NCBI GenBank assembly: GCA_021018995.1
Contig: CM037591.1
Coordinates: 73,621,901-73,685,900, forward strand
Length of the DNA: 64,000 nt
Direction: 5' to 3'
From: Chloranthus sessilifolius
Lineage: Eukaryota > Streptophyta > Magnoliopsida > Chloranthales > Chloranthaceae
Part shown: positions 56,196 to 64,000 of the stretch, in pieces
Layout: every line of letters begins with the position of its first letter
Numbering within the stretch: the stretch's first letter is position 1
Notes under the pieces: model-generated
Told to the model about the DNA's origin: nothing
The model's database searches: none
Seen by the model: the letters and a program-made list of their open reading frames with translations, nothing else
Program-made: the position numbers and the translations under genes

Positions 56196-57506
56196 GTATA
56201 TGAACTCTGAATTCGAACTTTGATCTCTAAATATGAACTCTGGATATGAATCTGAATAATACTCTGAACAAGACTCTAAATTTGAATATTATTATGAATT
56301 CTGAACTCTGAACTCTATATATGACTATGAACTATGAACTCTGTGTACTTTGGAACTCTAAACTCAGTGTACTTTGGAACTCTAAACTCTATATATGATT
56401 TTGAATATGTGAACTCCGAATGTGAATCTGAATATGAACTTCAAATAGAACTCTGAATCTGAATGTGATCATTGAATATGAACTTTGAAATTTGTACATT
56501 GCATCGACTTTGAACTCAGAATCTGAATTCTAAATATGTATTAGAACTGTATGATGATATGAGCAGATCCATGATTTGGACCGGCATGACGGTGAACCCG
56601 GCTCAGTCTCTTCAGTTATGATTTAAGTGAAACATTAAGTAAGAAGATGCACGTAAATGAGAAAAAGAATAAGTGAATCATAACCATATGAAATTTAGAA
56701 TCAATACTGTTAAACCATATTTGAAACCCCACCTTAGACTTGTGACTTTGAAAGTAATATCTTTTGAATACCATTTTAACATGAAAATGCTTTCAAAATT
56801 TAGACCTTTTGGAAATCTATTCCTGTTTGATTCTAAAATGCCTTTGAAATGGTTCTCCATTTTGATATGAAAAATGCATATGAAGTTTTGTCTCTATTTT
56901 TGGATTAGAAAAATGCCCTTTGAATTGAATATGAAAATGCCATTGAAACTTAGTTTTTTGTTTTTGCTTCGAAAATGCCTTTGAATTATAGTCATTGAAT
57001 CTGTGCATTGACTGATAAGATGTACATTGGTATTGATCTTTTCTCTACTGGGCTTAGACTGTTAGCTCATCCCGACATCATATGTCACAGGTGTAGATCT
57101 TGATCTTGGGCTAGAGGAGGATCCTGACTATGTTTTGGAGGCAGAAGAGGATCTTTTGCCTAAGGACTTTTGCCCATAGATTGTCGGTTTTTGGTCTGGG
57201 TACATGTTAGACTTTGTACATTTTGAACAAAACACCTTTTAGACTATGTGTATTCACATACCACTTTTTAGGTGATGGTCAGCCATCGTCGGTGGTGCTT
57301 GAGTTTTAGTTTATGTTTTATATTTAATGGAATCTCTGTTATTGCCATAACTTATTATCATGTGATATCTATATCTTTGATTTCCATAGATATATTATGA
57401 TATCGTCTTTGATTTCCGCACATCTGTTTAAGAAATCCGGTTTGATTTGATTTTTGGATGGTTCAGTCTTCCCAGAAATCCTTGTGGGGCAAATTAGGTC
57501 GTCACA
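56196..57506 (+). mobile_element. Second chromovirus-like LTR remnant with simple repeats
   Basis: Bases 56200-56560 are a degenerate TGAACTCTGAA simple repeat. From about 57030 the LTR words seen in E recur (GGGCTTAGACTGTTAGCTCAT, CATATGTCACAG, GATGGTCAGCCATCGTCGG), ending GGTCGTCACA at 57506. Integrase-like coding follows without a gap, so the joint may be an old recombination or deletion. No LTR start is recognisable. Confidence 0.5.
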
Positions 57507-58880
57507 CTTCCTGATTTTTCTATTTCTTCTAACGAAGCCTTATGTTTCTGAAGGATATCGTGTGTCCCGAGTGACGCTGAGTTGAGAAAGGAGATCTTGA
57601 CAGAAGCACATCATTCCAAGTATGTCGTTCACCCGGGTGGAACAAAGATGTATCATGACCTGAAAAGGAATTATTGGTGATCCGAAATGAAGAGGGACGT
57701 TGCTGAATTCATTCGTCAATGCATGGTGTGTCAGCGAGTGAAGGTAGAACATTAGAGGCTACTGGACCTTTACAGCCATTAGATATTCCCTAGTGGAAAT
57801 GGGAGCACACCACTATGGACTTTGTGTTAGGACTCCCTACGACCAGTACAGGTTACGATAAGATTTCGATAATTGTTGATCGCTTGACAAAACCAACACA
57901 TTTCTTGGCTACTAAGCATACTGCTCCACTTGAGCAATAGGTCGTTTGTACGTCTCCGAGATCGTATGACTCCATGGTGTTCCTTTGTCCATTATATCTG
58001 ACTGAAATTCCCACTTTACCTCATAATTATGGCGATCATTTTACCAAGCCTAGGGAACCAAGATTAAGGTGAGTATAGCTTACCATCCCCAGACTGATGG
58101 ACAGTCCAAACGGACGATCAAAATCCTAGAAGACATGCTGAGAGCCCGTTTTGTCGACTTTCAAGGAAGTTGGGACAAATACCTGTCTTTATGAGAGTTT
58201 GCCTACAATAGCAGTTATCAGTGAAACATTAAAATGACACCGTATGAAGCCCTATATGGGAGACCTTGTCGATCTCCGCTTTGCTGGAGTAAAGTTGGCG
58301 AGAGACAGATACTTGGCCTCGAGTTGGTCTAGGTTACTATCGAGAAGATTAAGCTAATTCGATCATGATTGATAGCCGTACAGGACCGATAGAAGAGTTT
58401 TACCGATAAGAAGAGGCAAATCATAGAATTTGAAGTTGGAGAAAAAGCTTTTATTAAAGTGTCCCCTACTATGGGTGTAATTTGGTTTGGTAAACGAGGC
58501 AAACTAAAGCCCCGTTATATGGGACCATATCCGATACTCGAAAGGATTGGAATCGTGGCGTGCCGGCTACAACTCTCTGAAGAGATGGCACATGTACATA
58601 ATGTTTTCCATATCTCGTCATTGCGAAGATATATTCTAGATCTGACTCACTTGTTTTTAAAAGAAATCGTCGAACTACGAGAAAACTTGACCTATACAGA
58701 GTGACCCGTGTAGATTCTATATCAGGAGGAACAACAGTTGCATTCTAAAACAATTCCCCTAGTGAATGAACTTTAGAGGAACCAGGACGTTGAAAGCATT
58801 ACCTGGGAGTTAGAATCTAAAACGCGAACAAAGTATCCCCATTTATTTGAAGGTACTAGCGTTACTCTAGAATTTTAACT
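57507..58880 (+). pseudogene. Integrase and chromodomain fossil of a chromovirus
   Basis: Conserved words of the plant chromovirus integrase are clear: EILTEAHHSKYVVHPGGTKM, EFIRQCMVCQRVK, then FEVGEKAFIKVSPTMGV-like and KLKPRYMGPYPILERIG with FHISSLRRYI. The end has ELRENLTYTE and TWELESKTRTKYPHLFEGT, which fits the chromodomain tail of the Tekay/Del type. The latter binds chromatin marks to guide integration. Broken in many places, so old. Confidence 0.75.
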
Positions 58881-59520
58881 ATAAATTCCGACTGCCTGAA
58901 TGTGACCTTGGTTGCTTAAACATCTATATAATTGCTTGCACATGATCCCGATTGCTTGATTTTGATTCTGAATTGCATGAATATGAATCTGAGTTCATGA
59001 TATGGTTTTGATTGCTTGATCTGATTTGGATACTTGATATTGTCATGATAATATTGAATTAATCTTGACTGCTAGATAATTTCTTGACCTGATACTGATT
59101 AGTTGAAATGGTATTAAGGACTTGAAACGAAATTGACCGATTGACATGAATCAGATTACTCGACTTCTTGATATTACTTGGCACCATTTGACTGATTGAT
59201 ATTGATTAGATATCTTGATATGGCTCATATTACTTGATCTTGTTTTGATCGATTGATATAGTCGTGATTCTTTTCTTGCATTACTTCTTTCCTGATATAA
59301 ATTGATTCTCTGGACATAACATGATTATGATATTGATCTTACTTGTATTGATATAGTTTGTGCTTGATAGGTGTGATTAGATTATTTGATGCCACCATAA
59401 AAGGTGTTATAGATTGATTGATTGACACTGACTGCTTGGAGTCGATTTGACACGATAAATGAAAGTCATAGATTGACCACATATTCGAGAGATTTTAATT
59501 AATAGGGTTTTCTCGATTGA
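58881..59520 (+). other. TTGAT-rich simple sequence
   Basis: Degenerate repeats of TTGATTGATTT, GCTTGAT and TGATATTG with no gene. It may be untranslated sequence of the chromovirus above. Confidence 0.5.
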
Positions 59521-59727
59521 TTGATAAAGAAGAATCATCACCTACCGACAAGCAAATTCCACCCTAAGTAAAAATCTTTAGGGTCTAGGCCGTAGGCGAT
59601 AACTATCAAGGTCAGTCAACCAATACCTCTTAAAACTTGGAAGGGAGACGAAATCACACCATTCGTCAACATTCAATTGAACATTGGCTTTTATCCTAAC
59701 CTTTCATTTGCCTGATGTAAATTTTTA

Positions 59728-59982
59728 GACAACCAAGACTTTGGGTCTAGAAAAGGAACGTGCAAACCTGAAAGCTGAGAAGTAGAAATGGAAATCTGAA
59801 CTTTTTGACGAAAAGTTAGCCTTAGAGCGAAATACTAAACTTAAGGCTTGGATCATTAGTGGCCTATTAGACGGCCATGATGTTAGCGAGGAGGACCAGG
59901 AAATTACTATCTTAATGATAAGGGATTGTAACAGAGATATTAGGGCAGCTAGAATCAGAACTGGCATGTTGAACGCAAGATA
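59728..59982 (+). pseudogene. Unrecognised coding-like remnant, charged and helical
   Basis: One frame reads as a plausible charged helical protein (LEKERANLKAEK, KLALERNTKLKAWIISGLL, DGHDVSEEDQEITILMIRD). It looks like the end of a coiled-coil protein. I do not recognise the family. It lies between the chromovirus integrase and element F and may belong to either or to neither. Confidence 0.3.
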
Positions 59983-60403
59983 GCCGAGATTTCTCAGGAA
60001 TTGATACGCATAAAAAACTTTCTTAAAAGATTGAGAGGTTAAGAGTGTTTGGGAAAAACAAAAAACTTTACTTTTCTTTCTTTTGGATTATGGTATTTTG
60101 GGATGCCTTGCCACCAGTTTTATGGCAAAGGCAGTTTTTTGGGAAACTTTGGGAAAATAATTGTTGATGCTTTTATTTTGGTTGTATGAAAAAGTGATTG
60201 CTTTGCCAAGTGGTTTTGACGACAAGAGCAAGGAATTTTGTGGGATTTTGCAGGAAAACTGGTTATAATTTATTTTGATGTTATAACAAAATTTCTTCTT
60301 GAAACTTTTGACCATCTTTATATTCTTGTATAGTCAATTTAAAATGACAATTATAACATCTCTTTTTGGAATTATTGATCACCCTCGTATTTTTGTCATG
60401 ATT
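59983..60403. other. AT-rich spacer
   Basis: T-rich non-coding sequence up to the edge of element F. No gene or repeat that I can support. Confidence 0.4.
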
Positions 60404-62905
60404 TGTGACAGCCCGGATTTCCTTACCCAAAATCCATGGCGCCAAATTGTAGAACACAATTTGATTACAAAGTTTTCTTTGGTATCAGATGCCTTGATAC
60501 CTTTGTGACAACTCAATCTTCCCCTAAAGAATAATTGGAACTACAATATAACCACCAGTGATGGCCGACCGTCATCTAAACAGTGGTTTAAACTATACAA
60601 AACTATACAAAACTATACAAAAGATTTAATCCAAAAAGACTATACCAAGGATCAAAATACACTGTCTACACTATATCCAATATCTAGAAAAGCTGACCAC
60701 GGGAAGTACTTGTCGGGTAACAACTCTTCCTCCTCTTTCGGGTTGTAGTCTGGATCCTCTTCTAATTCTGGATTCACTCCTGGTTCTACCCCTGCAGCTG
60801 TGACATATAGTCAAGGGATGAGCTACAGTCCAAGCTCAGTAGGGAGAAAAATCATTGCAACATCGCATTTATCATTCTACTTCACAAGTATTGATGCATA
60901 GATTTGAAACAGTTCTAAGTTCTCTTTGTATAAATTACAAAAATAAGATACTTAATTCAAAAGGATGATTCAAACATGTCATGTCATGATACTGAGTATG
61001 CGTAGGATAGATGTGTGGCAATATATAGAACGTATCAATTACAGAACATATATCGGAAAATGAAGTGCATCAGAGAAAAAATATGTCGGGTAACACATAT
61101 CCAAGAGTAGACATATCAGAAGGATTCACGCATCAGAATTCAGAACCTTAGAGCAAAGTATCTAGTAGCGGTAGTAGAGCATCCCATAGTGGGAACAAGG
61201 CTATAGCTCCGGGGACTCCACCCCTCTCTTGGAGACTCCACGCCCCTTTGCTACTAATATGTAGACAATTGGTCAAGCCCAAAGTATCCCGTAGCGGGAA
61301 CAAGGTCATAAAATCCCGGGGACTCCACCTCCCATTGGGACTTGATTTCGAAAATCAAAACACTTTGTATCGAAGTTCAAGGGTCGGGACATAATGGTCA
61401 AAGACTCAATGATTCAAACGAATAGATATATCAAGATTTGGAATGTAATTGATCATGCTCATGTTCTAACATAATCCAGTTAATAACCATTGAAAACAAT
61501 TTCAAATATATATGCATATACGGATTTTCTGAAATCACGACTCAAGTAAAATATCAAATACCATCAATGGCTATTAAACAGTATTAAAACGTAATCTTCC
61601 AAATGATAATTTCCCTACCTTAGTTATGGAGGTGTGCGAAAATGGAATGGAAATGAAACGGAGATCCCTTCTACGGTCTCTCACTCTCAACCTAGATCAT
61701 AGTGGGTTTATAACATACACATTAGTAATGAAAAATTTCATGACTCAAGGCTCTCGTAGCCTTCCCATATGCAAAGTTGATGTGGCCATAGATAGGTAAG
61801 GTCGCCAGGTCGAGGTCAAAGGTCGCCCGAGCGAGGCCTCCAGATTCCAAGGGCCACACACAAGCTCGGCCGGGCAATAATTACCTAGAAAATTTTGCCT
61901 GAAAACTCGCCCGAGCGAGTTTCATTTCGTTGGAGACTCCACGGCATCTCGCTTGGGCAACATTAAATTTGCCCCAGGGAGTCTGACAGTTTCAGAACTC
62001 GAATCCTCTTCTTATCCAAATCGAAGATTTCGAAATTCCAAGTACCGGCCCTCAAAATCATACGCAATCTACCTTGCGTTCATTCCTACTTCATCCATCA
62101 GTGATGCTATCTTGAAGATTTACACATGAAACCATTTGCGTAGATTTCGAGATTTGGATACCGGGAACATCGGTGCTCACATTTCTAACATTTTCAATTT
62201 CTGAAATCTTTGTATGTGATTCAATCATACATTATCCTAGGCCTAAATTTCTGCAATGAAGACGATCATGATAAGATAAAGGCATTTACCTTCGTAGATT
62301 TCGCACATGCGAGGCTTATAGTCTTTGGTGTCGGAAATTATCGGTGTTCGAATGCTCTCTCACGCGATCGATCAATTCTCGATTGCAATGGTGTTGCTGA
62401 TCAATGTTTCCTTGTGATCAAGATCATCACAAAGTTTCTCGCTAAGTGAAATAAGTGAAAGAGCAAGGAATTTATGGGACTCTACAAGGAGATCGGGAGA
62501 ACTCATGTCCTCTCGTGGGTTCTTCTTTCTCAAAAGAAACGAAACAAAACACATGCAGGGTAAATGCTTGTGAAGTAATCTCTATAACATGAGCACAAAT
62601 TTAGTGTGCAGTATGTACATCCAAGATAGTGTATGGTCTCTATATAGATAGCTTAAAAAGAAAAATGGTATAAGGCACTTAGCCCCTTTTGATATCTAGA
62701 CCTCTCACCTACAACTTAAGCTCTTAACTAGGGTGGTCTCCCGGAGCTTGTGTAACTAAGTATCATTAATACATATGTGTTATTTCGAAGGTGTTCCACA
62801 CACCTTAATGATTAGTCTTTAAATCCAAAGGCACAGATCACTCTCGACATTGGACACGTGTACCCTTCACGACGTATTCGGGTTCAGAGTTTCTAGGGTG
62901 TTACA
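60404..62905 (-). repeat. 3' LTR of element F
   Basis: About 2502 bases. It contains a two-copy repeat of about 105 bases around GGGAACAAGG and CCGGGGACTCCACC (61180-61240 and 61285-61350), comparable in place to the tandem repeat in E. Words CTGCAGCTGTGACATATAGTC and GGGATGAGCTACAGTCCAAG-like sequence (60790-60840) match E in reverse. Only one LTR is visible, so the ends rest on the TG and CA borders and the purine tract. Confidence 0.65.
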
Positions 62906-62921
62906 TCCCCCCGCCCCCCTT
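62906..62921 (-). promoter_or_regulatory. Polypurine tract of element F
   Basis: On the minus strand an unbroken purine run interrupted by one C, directly before TGTAACACCC. It primes plus-strand DNA synthesis and fixes the orientation of F. Confidence 0.75.
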
Positions 62922-63647
62922 AAAATAATTTTCGTCCTCGAAAATTCCGTATGGACTCTTGGAAAGCCTAATGGGGAGCATGTAGAAATTCCATCCAATT
63001 GGTGGATTAAACACACATGTTCATCACTAGCCTAGCACTATAATAACCGAAATAGTACTGGTATGAATCTAAGATTAATCCTTATTTAGTCGTAGCAAGA
63101 GAAATGTTTCTAACCACTTAACCATCTTCTATTCCAAAAGAAATCACAACCATCAGCTGAATTATTAACTACTTCATCATCATGATAAGGTTTCATCCAT
63201 TGAACAGTAAAATAACTTATTAAAAGAAGTATCTCCATGACAGGGTTAGGTGAACTAATGAACAAACTCTGATTCAAGTTGCCATCACAATGATACCTTT
63301 CTTCCTTCGTTTAGACATCAAGCGTAAGCGTGTTACCATACTTTGCAAGCGTCATTTAGTAAGTTATTTGTATATTGAAATAACCATCATCACAATAAGA
63401 ATTTTCAATTTATAACTACAATTAGCCACCGTTACAATTTGTGTCTGTCATAGCAAAATTTTTCACTCGAACAAGAACTACTGTCATGACCTATTTAATC
63501 CTTCAAAAGTTTACCATTGGTTCACAATCACTGTTAATCAAAAGTTTTACAGCCATGCATTCACAAATATTTACAAGGTAGATTTAATGACCCATAAGCA
63601 TGACTAACTACAGTTTAAAGCACTGCTGTGCCATAATATAAAGGAAG

Positions 63648-64000
63648 TGTGCGATCGTGGATCCTCTCGAACCCGTCGCGGCGATGCGCTCGCTTTTAAT
63701 GAAAATGTAGAGTCGCCACCCGAAGCTTTTAGTGACCCGGAAAACCTTCAAATCAATATTTTGAGCACCGAAGTGCGAAATATGACTCTGATTTACCGGT
63801 CCTTGCCAAAGGCTCTAGGGTGGGGGCTTCGGTTATCGATCGGGAAGGGTTTAGGCACCCGATCAACCCGCATACAGCGGTCTCTATCTATGGCCAAAAT
63901 AAAGTAAAAAGAAATAAAAATAAGGGCGGAGTTTCCCCTTGCCCGAAGGCAATATGGTCCTATCAAGCTTTGAGCCAAAACTGAAATTTCGGCGGCGTAA
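63648..64000 (-). mobile_element. Element G: edge of a Tat-like LTR, minus strand, cut by the window
   Basis: The reverse complement matches the right end of the LTRs of B and C: ATAACCGAAGCCCC, GAGCCTTTGGC-like, TCATATTT, AGCACTTCGGTGCTC and GGATCCACGATCGCACA. The border TGTGCGATCG lies at 63648, within the internal sequence of F. Only about 350 bases are present. The relation to B is clear but the CG-rich words are better kept here, so G may be younger. Confidence 0.7.

Larger units (their letters stand above)
60404..63647 (-). mobile_element. Element F: 3' end of a chromovirus-like element, minus strand
   Basis: Read on the minus strand, the order is internal sequence, a purine tract (AAGGGGGGCGGGGGGA, 62906-62921) and an LTR starting TGTAACACCC and ending GGGCTGTCACA. 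A reading frame near 62935 on that strand resembles the usual end of chromovirus pol (FEDENYF-like, then GG). The rest of the element should lie to the right, beyond the insertion of G. Bases 62922-63647 are AT-rich with no other gene seen. Confidence 0.65.

Noticed and set aside
54731-64000. Host gene right of the nest
   Set aside because: Every coding-like part longer than about 100 codons matches chromovirus pol or LTR sequence; the remainder is simple or AT-rich.

Overview
The window is plant nuclear DNA made almost entirely of nested Ty3/gypsy LTR retrotransposons. I found no host gene, rRNA, tRNA, CRISPR array or bacterial feature. The Tat-lineage pol with two RNase H domains, the Athila-type gag and the antisense plant-mobile-domain genes point to a flowering plant with a large, repeat-rich genome. 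I cannot name the species. All elements are treated as fossils: every coding region seen is broken or partial.

Layout. Element C (Tat lineage, + strand) spans 1795-54730 and is the scaffold. Its left part is cut at gag by D (1-1794), the 3' end of an Athila-type element. Its 3' LTR (16596-17447 plus 53974-54730) is split by element A (17448-53968, Athila type, target duplication CTAAT). The 3' LTR of A is split by element B (31559-53019, a 21.5 kb Tat element, target duplication CCTCT). C itself seems to sit in the LTR of a chromovirus-like element, E, whose remnant follows at 54731-56195. Insertion order is therefore E, then C, then A, then B. To the right lie a second LTR-like remnant and a chromovirus integrase fossil (56196-58880), simple sequence, a minus-strand chromovirus-like LTR (F, 60404-62905) and the edge of a minus-strand Tat-like LTR (G, from 63648).

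B and C share one plan: LTR, leader, proline-rich gag, protease with a G-patch, RT, RNase H, second (archaeal-type) RNase H, integrase, and then two genes on the opposite strand. One resembles the plant DUF7745-like proteins. The other is a plant mobile domain (PMD) gene that keeps five spliceosomal donor sites at matching places in both elements. A has gag but no pol. Its second gene (a putative plant transposon protein domain, then proline-rich and coiled-coil parts) has its own TATA box and leader.

Main discovery candidate: short palindromes, each with 8-base arms around a 5-base centre, are clustered in the LTR U3 and upstream of both antisense genes. Positions and architecture are the same in C and B, but the arm sequence is wholly different in each element and nearly uniform within it. 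D carries a third version in its LTR. A has its own non-palindromic motif, clustered both in its LTR and before its second gene. This looks like element-specific recognition sites that change together, comparable in logic to the VANC anti-silencing systems of VANDAL transposons. No link to a protein is shown by the sequence itself.
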